Shown: positions 11,547-23,376 of the stretch, one piece after another
Layout: the number at the start of each line of letters is the position of its first letter
Numbering within the stretch: the first letter of the stretch is position 1
Source of the DNA: Branchiostoma floridae
Taxonomy: Eukaryota > Chordata > Leptocardii > Amphioxiformes > Branchiostomatidae
DNA length: 64,000 bases
Assembly: GCF_000003815.2 (NCBI RefSeq)
Contig: NC_049990.1
Span: 7,320,770-7,384,769 of the forward strand
Direction of reading: 5' to 3'
The notes under the pieces: generated by a model
Databases searched by the model: none
What the model saw: the letters and a program-made list of their open reading frames with translations, nothing else
Told to the model about the DNA's origin: nothing
Position numbers and translations under genes: made by a program

Positions 11547-14500
11547 TTACAGAGTAGTAACGAATTCGTACATATCTTCGTCTGTAGTCTTATGATCGTC
11601 AAGTAGGTTAACATCCTTGGTATCATCTCCCACCTCTTTCTCTTCCTTCTCCTTGACCGTTTTGCACTTTCTTTTCCAGATCTGGAAGGAGATTACCAGT
11701 ATCATGGCCTCTAGACCCTGAAAACTGGCGTATAGCATGGGGAAGAGGATGATCTTACTTGCTAGTTCCGGAGCAAATGTCAACTTTAGAATAGACAAGG
11801 CGATGCCGATGTTCTGGGTCCCCGTCTCGATGCACACCGTTTTGCGGCAGGTGGCGTCCATGCGGAAGAGCCAGGCGATGACGTAACCAAAGGAGTAGCC
11901 AATCGTGGGGAAGATGAAGGCGATGAGAAAAAGGGCGGGAGGACCGGTCCACATGTCCTGGTAGGCTATCCCACCAAGCACCGCGCTGGATAGGATGATG
12001 ACGATGCCGAATATGCCGCCAATCTGAATAAAAGATAATGTGAAATTCATATCATGAGATGAAAAAGGAGCAGATCTCTTTCATTCCCCATTCCCACATC
12101 CATGTATCTTTATCCATCTATTTTTTTTTCGTTTGTTTATTCGTTCACCCATTCATTCCTTTATCTATTGTGATTTACCCAATGCATAAAGTTATTGATA
12201 TTAGCATAAACGACAATATTCTATATTAGAAAAATCACATTTTTAAATGGCAACCGAGATACAGGACTGTGATTTACACCGTGCTCACACCGGGAACAAA
12301 ATAGAATTCAACAAACTTTAAGAGTACTACGGGGTGGTGTGTTTGGCCAAAACGCGAGCCTTAGCAATCATAGCGAAGCCACACTGCACTACTTATAGGA
12401 TCTTATAGCTACTTGAAAAAAAAAATTCTTCATCTCTATTGAAGATGACTGCTGTCCTTATTTTCACACCGGGAAGGACCCTTACTCTGTGATAAGTGTG
12501 CTTTACGCACCTTGAGAAACCGCCTGGCCCATTTCGGTGACTTGTACTTGAGAAACATGCCCGCGCTGACAGGAATGATGATGGTGACCAGAGCGATGAC
12601 GATCTTCTCGTAAGGTACGACGACGGTCGAGGCCGATATGAAGGGTTTACTGTAGATCCACAGGCACAGCGGCATCAGCCCCATAGCCAGGGCGGTGGAC
12701 ACAGTCGTCATACAAATACTGGGAGAGAGAAATGAGACAATTGAACATTTAACGTGGAAAAAGAACGGTTGAACTTCAACATATGTGAAAAACATTAACA
12801 TTAGCATTTATTCTGCACGTGGTTAACAGTATGTTAGCTGCATGAAAAGTAGTACTCTTCGGCCTGTCGGCATCAGGCCCATAGCCAGAGCCGTGGATAC
12901 CGTGATAATGCAAATACTGGGACAAAGTATAGAGCTTCATTAACAAAACACAAGTACGACGAGTTTTCATAACGTCTTCTGCTATACACTATACACAAAA
13001 GTAAATACAGCTTTGGAGATACAGGCCGTGTATAGGGACGATCCACGATCCTATTGTCGGTACGTCAAAGATATCTTATCACGGTAATTACAAGGTATAT
13101 GAGTACATCACTATATGGGGTTTATCTGCAATTTATACCACAGCTTCTACGAAAGATCGCAGGCCTTCTAGTGGCGCAAACACGACCTTTCGGCGTAGAA
13201 ACCTCCCCGGTATAATTGCTATAACAGCCTTCGCGGCAAGTGGAAGGCAGTGAAAGAGGCATAAAATCCTGGCCACGACACATCTATTCATCTATGTTTG
13301 ATTGATGTCGGGCCTGTGCGCTTCACCATCTAAGGAATATTGTGGTGAACAAATGTTTGTACTCTTACATGAAGTCCCATATGGTCTAGTGGTTAGGATT
13401 TGGCGCTCTCACCGCCAAGGCCCGGGTTCGATTCCCGGTGTGGGAAGCTCATCATTTTTTCTTGACCCACTATGTGCTGTATACGTAGCATTGACATTAA
13501 CATTAGCATTAGCATTTATTCTGCACACACTATGTGCTGTATACGTAGCATTGACCTGGATCACTTACTAGTATTCTATACACATGTACTACTTCATTCC
13601 TCCGCGCAAATAGGCAATAGTTTTAAGTTTCCACCTAACGTCTGCTTATGATTCTTGCCTATGCAAGTGGAAAGCAGTGAAAGAGGCATAAAAGTTTGAC
13701 CATTGTAGGTTGAAAATCGAAAATCAGGGCCCCCGCCTCCATGAATAAACGCGAAGTCCATCGGAGGGCCACGCAGGATACTCTCCAAGCAGAGGTTCAT
13801 GAGGGAAATCGTGACCTTTTCTTTTCTTCTATGTTGGTGGGATAGTTGGTAGAATAAGACGGCATGCAAGAAAAGGTGACGATTTTTCCGATCAGCCTTT
13901 GCTTGGAGAGTAGTGAATGAGGCTACTAGTAATCTATAGATAGTACAATGTAAACTTTCTTCCAACAGAAAAGTACACACGGATCAAACTTTCAACGACC
14001 ATTGTCGCCTTCTTCGGTCGTTGTTGTTGAAAATTTGATCCGTGTGGGTTGATGCGAAGGGTTGCAATTGGACGGGTAGTAAGAAAGTTTAGCATTGTAC
14101 TGTGACTACTACCAACACAGATGTGCTTCCGTGATGTTTTGAGGCTAATCTATGTACCTGAGGTTCATGTCTCCGTCCAGCCAGTACACCAGCAGGTTCG
14201 GGACATGTGACCTTTAGCCTACCTGAGGTTCATGTCTCCGTCCAGCCAGTACACCAGCAGGTTCGGGACATGTGACCTTTAGCCTACCTGAGGTTCATGT
14301 CCCCGTCCAGCCAGTACACCAGCAGGTTGGACATGTGACCTTTAACCTACCTGAGATTCATGTCTCCGTCCAGCCAGTACACCAGCAGGTTGGACATGTG
14401 GCCGCCCGGGCAGGTTCCGACCACCAGGATGGACAGGGCGCGTGCAGGATCCAACTGGGACTGAAGGGAAAAATATTAATTCTGTTGCAATAACTGGTAA

Positions 14501-17500
14501 CTTCATAGCTCCAATAATTAGTTTACAGTACATATACTAGTTCACTTGCGAAGCGGTGTCATAATCTGCATAGACTGACTGACAGTGGCACTAGTAGTAG
14601 TAGTAGGCTACGTCAGTGTAACACCGATCGTGCCCGTCAATCGGAGTAAATTTGAAGATATTCACTTAAAAGACCTTTCAAACCTTTCAACATCATTTCA
14701 GATCATCAATACATAGACATAGCATAGGAGTTATAAATGGGAGACCACCCTAACGCATTATTAGCATCCCGGTGATCGCGAATATCGATCTCTTCTTGCT
14801 TCGGCTTCTTCTCGCTTGATTGTAATACTTGAAATGATCGACGATTTGTCTCATACTACCAGAACGCAAGAGGTACGACGACGACACAAGTCAGAGTCTT
14901 TGCGGACTCCTTATGGAACGATGTAGACCCGAACAAACTCTACAGACACAAAAACACGAACATCGTCAAGTCGACAACAATCCCTAGAGCCATAGAAAGG
15001 ATCAGCACTTCCCCGGACACCACCACGGAGCTAGTAATAATTCACACAGGATCCAACGATATGGATAATACGAAAGCCCGACCAGATAGTGTGGACATAT
15101 GTGTAGAGCAGACGCACAAACTAATCGACTCTGCAAAAACGTCCTACCCAAATGCGAAGATCGCGATATCCCAGGTCTTACCGAGGGGGATGAATCCGGA
15201 GTCAAGACTTAATCGGAATATATCTTCCTATAACGCCACAGTTGAAAAGACGTGCCTGAAAGACAATAAACTCATTTATGTCAGGCATAGGCTGCTATCG
15301 GAGGACAGAACGCTATACAAGCCTGACGGCATTCACATCCGACCCGACACAGGGGTTCGCCTGATGGTCGCCGATGTGAAACGGACACTCCGACATCACG
15401 AAGAAACCACAGCAAGCAGACAACGCTGGAACCCCGACAGACAACACACCAGACCCGCGAGGGAAACCACGTCTATGCCAAGCAGTGGACAGTACACAAA
15501 CGCCCCGATCTCTCCACTCGGACTGTTCCATGGAGCCCCACGGCAGCCACCGTTCTCCTGGAACTCAGCGCCCGCGCCCCGACCGCCTCCTCAGTGGAAC
15601 AACTGGAACAGACAGGCAGGACCGATGTGGGCTGAGCCCGAGACACAGGACAAACGTCACACGGTAGAAAAGCTAGTCAACATGCTAACAGACTTCCTGA
15701 AACAATGAACTTGAATCTTTCGTCCAACTACCAATATGTGAACAGACACATACCCCAGGTGACAATCTTTCATCTTCCTAACATTATTAAGTAATAGTAC
15801 CCATTGATTTATATCATGCACATATGTTGTGGTCTTATACCACTTCAGTAGTCTAGTCTTGTATCTATTCACTCTACATACATATGTAACCATGCTTGCA
15901 TTGTTGTATACCTCGACGTCACTGGTTCATCCGCTCTCCTCCTATTCAGTGGCGCACATTCGGTTCTTACCTCAGAATGCCAATCCAAAAGGTCGCGCTG
16001 AAATTCGGCTCCTGGAATATTCAGGGCGGCCTGAAGCGTAAGAGCCAAGATGAAGATTTTATTTCTTATTTCGATGATTTTGATTTTTTAGCTATGCAGG
16101 AAACCTGGCTCAAGCCAGGGGACCACCTTAGATTAGAATCGTTTAGTTACTGTAGTAGTATTAGAAATGTTAAAAAGTCCTCTAGATGTAGAAGAAGTTC
16201 TGGCGGAGTACTTCTCATGTTTCGCAACAAATTTTCAAAAGGTGTAACAAAGCTCCCCACGAGACATCCCGATTTCCTTTGGTGTAAACTAGACAAAATT
16301 TTCTTTGGCCTTGAACAGGATCTATTTGTAGGATGTATTTACCTATCTCCGGAAAACTCAACATCTGTAGACACAAGAAATAACACACTATTTGATATTC
16401 TGCAAGAAGATATTTGCAAATTTTCCAGCCAAGGCAGCATATTAGTGCTAGGAGACTTCAACGCAAGAACGTCATCTCTACAGGAAACATTTATAGATGA
16501 TGACTGTTTAAATCAAGAATTTTTAGATATTAAAGACATACGACACAGATCGAACTGTGACAAAGGGACCAACAGATATGGCACTCAACTTGTGGAAACT
16601 TGTTCAGCATCCAACCTTGTCATTCTAAAACGCCGTACACCCGGAGATTTTTATGAAAAATTGACATGCCACAAATATNNNNNNNNNNNNNNNNNNNNNN
16701 NNNNNNNNNNNNNNNNNNNNNNNNNNNNNNNNNNNNNNNNNNNNNNNNNNNNNNNNNNNNNNNNNNNNNNNNNNNNNNNNNNNNNNNNNNNNNNNNNNNN
16801 NNNNNNNNNNNNNNNNNNNNNNNNNNNNNNNNNNNNNNNNNNNNNNNNNNNNNNNNNNNNNNNNNNNNNNNNNNNNNNNNNNNNNNNNNNNNNNNNNNNN
16901 NNNNNNNNNNNNNNNNNNNNNNNNNNNNNNNNNNNNNNNNNNNNNNNNNNNNNNNNNNNNNNNNNNNNNNNNNNNNNNNNNNNNNNNNNNNNNNNNNNNN
17001 NNNNNNNNNNNNNNAAATCTCTGAAAAATCGTCCACAATAATCGTAAGAAAAAGAAAAAGAAAAAGGCTAGCAAACCATGGTTCACCTCCTCATGCGCTT
17101 CTCTTAGACGTAAAGTTAACCAATTGGCCACTCTCCTATCCAAATACCCATGGAAACTTGACATTCGACATTCTTATTTTTCTAACCTCAAATTATACAA
17201 AAAGAAAATTAAGACAGAAAAAAGGCACTTTAAGGAAAAACAATGGCAAAATCTTAGCAAACTTAGTAAAGTAGATCCCAAAAAATTTTGGCGGGAAATG
17301 AAATTACAAAGACAGGAATGTAGCAATAGAGAGGAAGTAGATAATGCCATTAGCCCCAAAGATTGGAGAAACCACTTTGAAAACCTAAATAACTTAGCGG
17401 GAAGTAGTCAGTCAGATATTAAATTCCACCAATACATAGCCCAAGAGAGACCTGATATCTGTCAGACAACAAACAATCAGATGACAACAGAAGAGCACAC

Positions 17501-20365
17501 AGACAGCATAATTAGTAGCCTTGAAAAGTTAACACCAAACCCAATAGATCTCGAAATTACAGACGGCGAAATACTAGAGAGTTTACGAAATCTTAAAGGC
17601 AACAAAGCTTGTGGTTCAGACTCAATCATAAATGAAATGTTAAAATATGGAGATACCAAACTCATATTACCCTTGAAAAAACTCTTTAACACTGTTCTTC
17701 ATTCCGGCAATTTTCCACATCAATGGAGTCGAAGCATCTTGGTTCCAATTCATAAAGGCGGTACTTCATCCAACCCGTCTAATTATAGAGGAATAGCCAT
17801 ATCCAGTTGTGTCGGTAAATTATTCACATTTATATTAAGCAGACGTTTTCAACACTTCCTAGAGAATGACAACTTACTATCCCCTTTTCAGTCTGGCTTT
17901 CGTAAAAACTTCCGCACCAGTGACAACATATTTGTACTCAAAACGCTAATTGACAAGCAGACATCTGAACCCGGTGGTAAACTGTACGCCTGCTTTGTTG
18001 ACTTCAAGAAAGCGTTTGATTCTGTTTGGAGAAATGGGCTATTTTATAAAATCTTATCTTCTGGTATAGGGGGGAATTTCTTTAAAATCATCCAATCCAT
18101 GTATTATAACGTAGAATACTGCGTCAAAACGCCAAATGGACTCTCAGATTTCTTTCAGTCGACATGTGGTGTGCGCCAAGGATGTAATTTAAGTCCGCTC
18201 TTGTTCAACCTTTATATAAACGATCTCCCAGCCACTTTAATGTCACCTTTATGTGATCCCGTCGTCCTAAAAGACACCCCCATAAGTAGTCTTTTATGGG
18301 CAGACGACCTTGTACTGTTGTCAAAGTCAGAAACAGGCCTCAAAGAATGTCTCAAAAGATTAGATGACTTTTGCTCTCTTTGGAAACTATCAATTAACAG
18401 AGATAAGACTAAAATCATGATTTTCTCAAAACATGGCAGGACAAGTAAGCAAAAGCAATCAACTTTCCGAACACAAGGGCACACAATAGACATCACTAAA
18501 TTTTATACTTACTTAGGCATAGATATCACCCCATCAGGGTCATTCTCACGGGCTACTAAACAGCTGCGACTAAAAGCTCTCAGGGCCTCCTTTAAACTCA
18601 AATCTTTACTAGCATCAAACCATAACCCATCAATTTCCCTTGCCCTTGATCTGTTCCATAGTTTAGTCAAACCTATATTACTTTACTGTGCTGAGGTACT
18701 AGGGACAAACATCCAATGTAGAGACTTGATCTTTAATGGAGTACAGGAATATCCTGCTGAAAATATACGGGAAGGAATTTATAACATCCTTTCTCCGATA
18801 TTAGGTTCAAATATACAACTCCTAAAGGTTACACGATTAGGAAAGAAGAACGATGTGACATCGCCTCGTCCTGTTCTAGTCCGGTTTAAGAGATATAGTG
18901 ACAAATTAAATATTCTATATCAATCGGAATTACTATCGAATCAAAATATTTTATTGACACATCCCAAATTCTCATATGAAGTGTCTGATCTAGAGCATGT
19001 TCTTCTCAATTACTGTAAAATCCTACTTCAAGTTCCCAGAAGTTCCGTTAATGCCGCCGTAAGGGGTGAACTCGGAACATTTCCATTATACATTGAAGCC
19101 CAATCTCAACTTATTAAATATTGGCTTAGACTACAAAACCTTCCAAACGATAGAATAGTTAAAAAAGCTTACGATTTTGCTGTTGAACAAGAACAGGACT
19201 GGGCCGTACATGTACAAGACATATTGTGCAGACACGGTTTCCAAAATGTTTGGTTAAACCCTGCAGTTGACGCCAAACATTTTGGAAACGTGTTCAAGGA
19301 ACGTCTGAAAGACACGTTTGTTTCTGGCTGGAGGCAAGAGATAAGAAATTATAGCAAATTGCAAACCTATTCTAAATTCAAGACCAACTTCACTCTCGAA
19401 AAGTACCTTTCATCAATTCAAAATAAATCATTTGTTGCTAACATAACAAAATTGCGAATTAGTGCACATTGTTTGGAGATAGAAAAAGGTCGATATAATA
19501 ATATACCAGCCACTCAGAGACGCTGTCCTACTTGCAATCATGGTATCGAAGACGAACTACACTTTCTATTATTATGTCCCACATATACTGAGGAAAGGCA
19601 GAAGCTTATGGACGTTATCAACAAGACTACAAACATAACATTACCTAAGACAAGTTCAGAAACTTTCAATTTACTCATGTCATGTCCTGATGCAATTTCC
19701 TTGTACATAGGCCAATACATATCTACTGCTTTTCAAAAAAGGAATCGTATTGACACAAACACTTGATGTTAACTCTGTATCGTGTACCACTATGTTCTAG
19801 TAATACCTGTTTCCCATGAATTAATCCGCTCAGCTAAAGTAGCATAGCGACTAGTCATTTGTTACATAGAACCCTCTTACCATTGTTATGTATAAGCAAC
19901 CACGTAGATATTAGTTTTGATGTTCTGTACATGTATTACACCCGAACTTGCCATACATTGTACCCGTACAATTGTTGCGCAATAAAGATCATTCATTCAT
20001 TCATACTACTAGTACTTTGTGTTACTCACCTGAAAGGCAAGGCACAACAAGAACGCCACTAGCGGCATGATGACGAACTGCGACATGACTCCCACCCCTA
20101 TCCCGTACGGCCTCTTGATATACTTCAGCATGGCCTGCAAATCCAGAGTGCACCCCATGGCAACTAGGATCAGACAGACGGTAAACGTGACCACCACGTC
20201 CATCACTATGCCGGGGATCCCGCCATTTTCCTCTGGAAGCGAGGCTGTGTTGTTACCGGTAGTGTTCGTAGCCCAAGCCCGACTGTCTGTAAATACTGGA
20301 GGCAGAGAGAACGCTGTAGAACTTCCCGGTGCTTCGTCCGCAGCCGTCTTGGTAAAAGATTCCAT
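11547..20365 (-). CDS. SLC10A2-like: Sodium/bile-acid cotransporter family member, copy A (4 exons)
   Basis: Polytopic plasma-membrane symporter of the SLC10 family (Na+-coupled uptake of bile acids or related organic anions; substrate here unknown). Minus-strand exons: 20030-20365, 14351-14454, 12511-12718, 11547-12023, joining in frame to 374 codons (human ASBT 348). Exon 1 has a Ser/Thr-rich, N-glycosylatable N-terminus (NTTGNNTAS) and then MGCTLDLQAMLKYIKRPYGI, the SLC10 signature. Exon 2 gives CPGGHMSNLLVYWLDGDMNL, exon 3 [20 protein letters not shown], and exon 4 IETGTQNIG, the family's conserved Na+-site Glu/Gln segment. The cytoplasmic tail is Lys/Glu/Asp-rich. Intron 1 (about 5.6 kb) holds a LINE in the opposite orientation. 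The exon 2 donor is embedded in a tandem array (14158-14454) and part of exon 3 is duplicated near 12860-12920. It lies head to head with paralogue B at 23757; exon phases are identical, so one is a local inverted duplicate of the other. Confidence 0.94.
12860..12920 (-). pseudogene. Decayed partial copy of SLC10 exon 3
   Basis: On the minus strand this reads as a TCCCAG acceptor followed by [17 protein letters not shown], close to the first 17 codons of the functional exon 3 (12511-12718). It then diverges and has no donor. It lies within intron 2 of copy A. Confidence 0.75.
13375..13446 (+). tRNA. tRNA-Glu-CTC: tRNA-Glu (CTC), third intact copy
   Basis: Sequence identical to the 9071 copy, with anticodon CTC, both internal promoter boxes and a TTTTTT terminator. 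It lies in intron 2 of SLC10 copy A on the opposite strand. Flanks on both sides match those of the pseudogene at 10436 (for example TTGATTGATGTCGGGC upstream). Confidence 0.97.
13781..13910. mobile_element. MITE with CTCTCCAAGCA ends and TA target duplication
   Basis: 130 bp with inverted ends: CTCTCCAAGCAGAGGTT ... and, reversed, CTCTCCAAGCAAAGGCT, with subterminal AATCGT(G/C)ACCTTTTCTT matched on both sides. Flanked by TA on both sides, the Tc1/mariner target-site pattern. The clearest member of a family with copies or ends near 4418, 7438, 21145, 24083, 32442, 40690 and 40937. Confidence 0.8.
14158..14454 (-). repeat. Exon-intron-boundary minisatellite at SLC10 exon 2
   Basis: The functional exon end (donor at 14351) is followed downstream on the minus strand by three further 63-65 bp copies (14288-14350, 14223-14287, 14158-14222). 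Each repeats the codons for NLLVYWLDGDMNLR, the CTCAG|GTA donor and the first bases of the intron, with only a few differences. Matches the 'mirage' minisatellite structure known from amphioxus. Confidence 0.9.
14833..15708 (+). CDS. LINE ORF1: SGNH/GDSL esterase-like protein
   Basis: Open for 291 codons after a stop at 14830; the first ATG is 15061, inside the domain, so the true start is probably lost. SGNH blocks in order: FADSL (nucleophile Ser), HTGSND (Asn block) and YKPDGIHIRPDTG (Asp and His). The C-terminal 80 residues are Pro/Arg/Trp-rich with many Gln and may bind RNA. Esterase-type ORF1 proteins are known from CR1-group LINEs, where membrane or RNP roles are proposed. Confidence 0.82.
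   Translation, partial: NDRRFVSYYQNARGTTTTQVRVFADSLWNDVDPNKLYRHKNTNIVKSTTIPRAIERISTSPDTTTELVIIHTGSNDMDNTKARPDSVDICVEQTHKLIDSAKTSYPNAKIAISQVLPRGMNPESRLNRNISSYNATVEKTCLKDNKLIYVRHRLLSEDRTLYKPDGIHIRPDTGVRLMVADVKRTLRHHEETTASRQRWNPDRQHTRPARETTSMPSSGQYTNAPISPLGLFHGAPRQPPFSWNSAPAPRPPPQWNNWNRQAGPMWAEPETQDKRHTVEKLVNMLTDFLKQ
15977..19766 (+). CDS. LINE ORF2: APE endonuclease and reverse transcriptase
   Basis: Starts at the ATG in CAGAATGC (15977). APE motifs: WNIQGG, MQETW, VLGDFNARTS. Then an assembly gap (16679-17014); the frame differs across it, so the gap length is an estimate or a frameshift lies nearby. From about 17052 the second part runs K/R-rich into KPWFTSSC, then RT motifs: LVPIHKGG, NYRGIAISSCVGKL, PFQSGFRKNFRT, FVDFKKAFDSV, GVRQGCNLSPLLFNLYINDL, LLWADDLVLL (catalytic DD) and YLGIDITPSG. 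After the palm it contains an unexpected about 75-residue block (18700-18945) resembling L1 ORF1p. It ends with a CCHC-type finger (CPTCNHGIEDELHFLLLC). There are 880 uninterrupted codons from 17124, so the copy is young. Confidence 0.9.
16679..17014. other. Assembly gap (336 N)
   Basis: Run of N inside the APE/RT frame of the first LINE. The reading frame is not continuous across it. Confidence 1.
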
Positions 20366-21144
20366 AGTGGCCGTGTTCTTGTCTGCTAGGATGTCCCTAT
20401 TATGTGTTTATTTCAACTTCTAAAAGGCGTCGCCCGGAGTATACTGGTGGCAATAGCAGACGCGAAGTATCAACAGTGAAATGCTGAAGCTAAATGCCGC
20501 CAACGTTTTGACCCGTAAGTCTAACTTGACTGACAACTCTCAGCTATCAAATGCTCAGTGGGAAAACACCACTAAACTGAACAACCCATATAGAAGCCCG
20601 CGACCAATCAACCTCTCCTTTCAGCAGTGATACGTAGTTCTCGAGCTCAGCCCTCAGTCCGACTTGTCTGCACAGGGAAAGTCTTTCACTAGTACACGGG
20701 AACACAACAGGAATCAAAGGCACACCACCCACAGAAGCCCCTGTAGTTGTACAGTTTAGTCCTGCCTCAGCGTTTGACCCTATGACGACTGACTTTTCCC
20801 TCACTCTGACGGTTCAGTGAGCACAGCCACAGACCTGTAATGGCCTCAACAGACTCACGCAGAATGTGCAAACCAGTCCTTGAGAATTTAAATGACCCGT
20901 CTTTCTTCATGCGTTTCTTCTGCCCAAGGCCTCACAACTGGAAACCCGTTTGAGAAACGTGATTCGCTGAGTTTTGACACAGCCTGACCCCTTTGTATTG
21001 TCCCTGGCAAGCCTTCCGGCGGTTGCACACAGTCCCGCACCTTCTGACTCTTTTGTGTTTATGCTATGGATGACTTAAGAGCATGTACGCATGCGGTGTT
21101 ACGTATCACAAGAAGACCTTGATACGTACAACGCAACATTCATA

Positions 21145-21310
21145 CCTTCCGAGCAGAGGTTAGGACCAGGCTTGTCTTAAACGTTACTTTTGGGGAGCTT
21201 CGCTATTTTGTCAGGTTTTCTTCTTGTCCACCAGCCAAAGCCTGATGAAGTAGAAAACTTAAGCCTGACCAAAAAGCAACAACTAAAACCCTAACCTCTG
21301 CTTAGAGGAA
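21145..21310. mobile_element. MITE of the CCAAGCAGAGGTT family
   Basis: Left end CCGAGCAGAGGTTAGG and right end CCTAACCTCTGCTTAG are inverted copies. The interior is also partly self-complementary (CAGGCTT / AAGCCTG). Non-coding. Confidence 0.6.
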
Positions 21311-22264
21311 GAGGGAAAAGACGCGTACGAGCGGTCACTGGCCTCTATGAGAGTACTCCAAGCAGATGTTTGGCGCAATGTTAACGCGTGTTTTTGAGTG
21401 GTTTCATATACGTCTTTTAGTGGACCTAGAATAGTACTGGTTATTTCGAGATGAAATAGACTTCCAAAGACCTTTATTTCAACTCGTCTGTTTAATCATG
21501 GTCTACCTCACTCAGGGCCGTGCGCCTGTTTAGCTGTTTTCATTAACTTTTCGTTATAAAATTTTCTTTCGGATTTCGGACACATATAGGAAAGTACGTC
21601 GATGGAGTTTAGACATTCAGGTAATAAGATACCCCAAATAGCAATTACTCAAGCAATTGGTTAAGATTTTGGAATAGTATTCATGCAAGAAGACAATGTT
21701 TAGTAAACGCTATGTACAACGAACCTTAAGTGGAAAGATTATAGTCAAACAGCTCTCTGTTTCAGTTGTTGGCGTGTATTTTAGCCTGTGTGTGTTTTAC
21801 ACAATCTCCCAATGTCGGTGACTGATTGTGATTCCTCCCCTAGGGGTCGGCTAGCGTGTATTCAATGCCATACAAAAGTTCTGCCCTGTCAGCAGCCATG
21901 TAGTTGATAATCTGGCTCACTTTGACTTTGACGTTATTCAGATGGCAACAGAGACAATACAACGTGGACACTTGGCAGCTAACCAAACCCAGAAGGTCGG
22001 CACGGTTCCTCAAATGGACACAAAGCAGGGTTTGTTGAGAGACAGCCTCTACAGAAAGTTTCGTCACTGGACTCTTTTTCCTGCTTATCCACTTTTTTAC
22101 CTCAGTAAAATAGAGGTATTGTTTACTGTGTGTGTGTGTGTCTGTCTGTCTGTGTTTCTACATTTACCCAGAATGTTTTCGGTGCCATTTGTCTGTCTGT
22201 GACAGACATTCAAACTGATGCACAGTCAAATATGAATGCCGAAAAAAAGAGTTCTGGTGCCGAG

Positions 22265-22472
22265 CTTAGGCATAGGTCACAATTGCCATCCCGGGGCCCG
22301 ACCGGGTAGCTTTCAAGAGGGAAAAGAATGATATAAAGGACATCAAAATACACGAAATGTCAACATAAGATTCTTGGGAATTACATGCGTATATTTCTAG
22401 GTATACATTTTAATTTTTCATTTCTTTAAGCATCCCGGCCGGGCCCCGGTTTTGAAATGTGACCTAAGCCTT
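22265..22472. mobile_element. GC-rich palindromic MITE
   Basis: Left arm CTTAGGCATAGGTCAC ... CCCGGGGCCCG; right arm CCGGGCCCCGG ... GTGACCTAAGCCTTAG. About 200 bp, hairpin-forming, no ORF. Confidence 0.65.
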
Positions 22473-23349
22473 AGCAAGGATTCCTCAGGCCGAATACCCT
22501 GAAAGCAACTGTCAATGCCAAACTGCGTGACCTCTATACAGACTTTCCTCGTCTGCATCAAGATTATGCCTGGTGATGAATACAAAGTCAGGACTGATAA
22601 GAGAAGACTTGTGTGTAAATTGTTTAGTGTTGATTGTGTTGGTAAAATGTAGGTGGGCGTTGGTGTTCAGACAAATGTTTAAGGGCCAAAAAGTAACGAC
22701 ACTACATTATACAGACGGTACAGACAATACTTATGTAGACGAAACAGTTCTCCGTGCGTGTCACAACCAAACGTATCCACCGGACAACGTTAACGTCATG
22801 GTGGTCTAGAATCTAAATGTTCTGGGTTTGAATCCATAGCAGGTCATTTGGAAAGGAAGTTTACGGCAAAAATTACGAGTCGGATGAAAAGAACTTCCCA
22901 GCTTCGGCTACGGCTTCGAATTCAAGACAGAGTTCCCGTGTTCGAGGAGAGCCATATCAATGGTCAAATTCGAGCACATTGAAGATAGATCCCACGCACC
23001 ACACTTTTCGGAAAGAGTAGAATCCAACCCGGTGTAACTGTATTCAAACCTAAGTGCCCGGTCCTATGCAGTTCGTACTTACTGTCCAATTGGCGTGTTA
23101 CACCTACTAATCAAGGCTGTTTTCCGAAACAAACACATATTAACTGGCTCTACCCTGATGAAAGTAGCAGAACAATTAGTGCGCCTGTAATACTTTGGGC
23201 TGTATAACTAATTCGAAGAAACTGTACCTGGTTGGTACTTGGTAGAGAATGTAAGGTAGTTTTTTTGTCTATTTGTCTATATAATCTAGACGTCGTTACC
23301 TATTATGATTATACCTAACGTTATAGCTACATTACAGTAACTCAGATCA

Positions 23350-23376
23350 GTATACACAGTCAGTAACTGTGTATAC
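23350..23376. repeat. Perfect hairpin GTATACACAGT-N5-ACTGTGTATAC
   Basis: 11-bp perfect stem with a 5-nt loop, extended by imperfect outer pairing (CATTACA / TGTAATG). It lies about 380 bp before the SLC10 copy B start codon. Confidence 0.7.

Larger units (their letters stand above)
14780..20004 (+). mobile_element. Non-LTR retrotransposon (SGNH ORF1 + APE/RT ORF2), near full length
   Basis: A LINE in intron 1 of SLC10 copy A, antisense to it. Order: SGNH-esterase ORF (14833-15708), APE endonuclease/RT ORF (15977-19766, with a 336-base assembly gap), a short 3' UTR with GCAATAAAGAT, then an (ATTC)n tail ending about 20004. The 5' limit is uncertain because no ATG opens the esterase frame before 15061, so the copy is probably 5'-truncated. 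The esterase ORF1, APE nuclease, WADD-type RT and microsatellite tail fit the CR1/L2/Jockey supergroup; I cannot name the clade securely. A 3' fragment of the same family lies at 40531. Confidence 0.92.
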
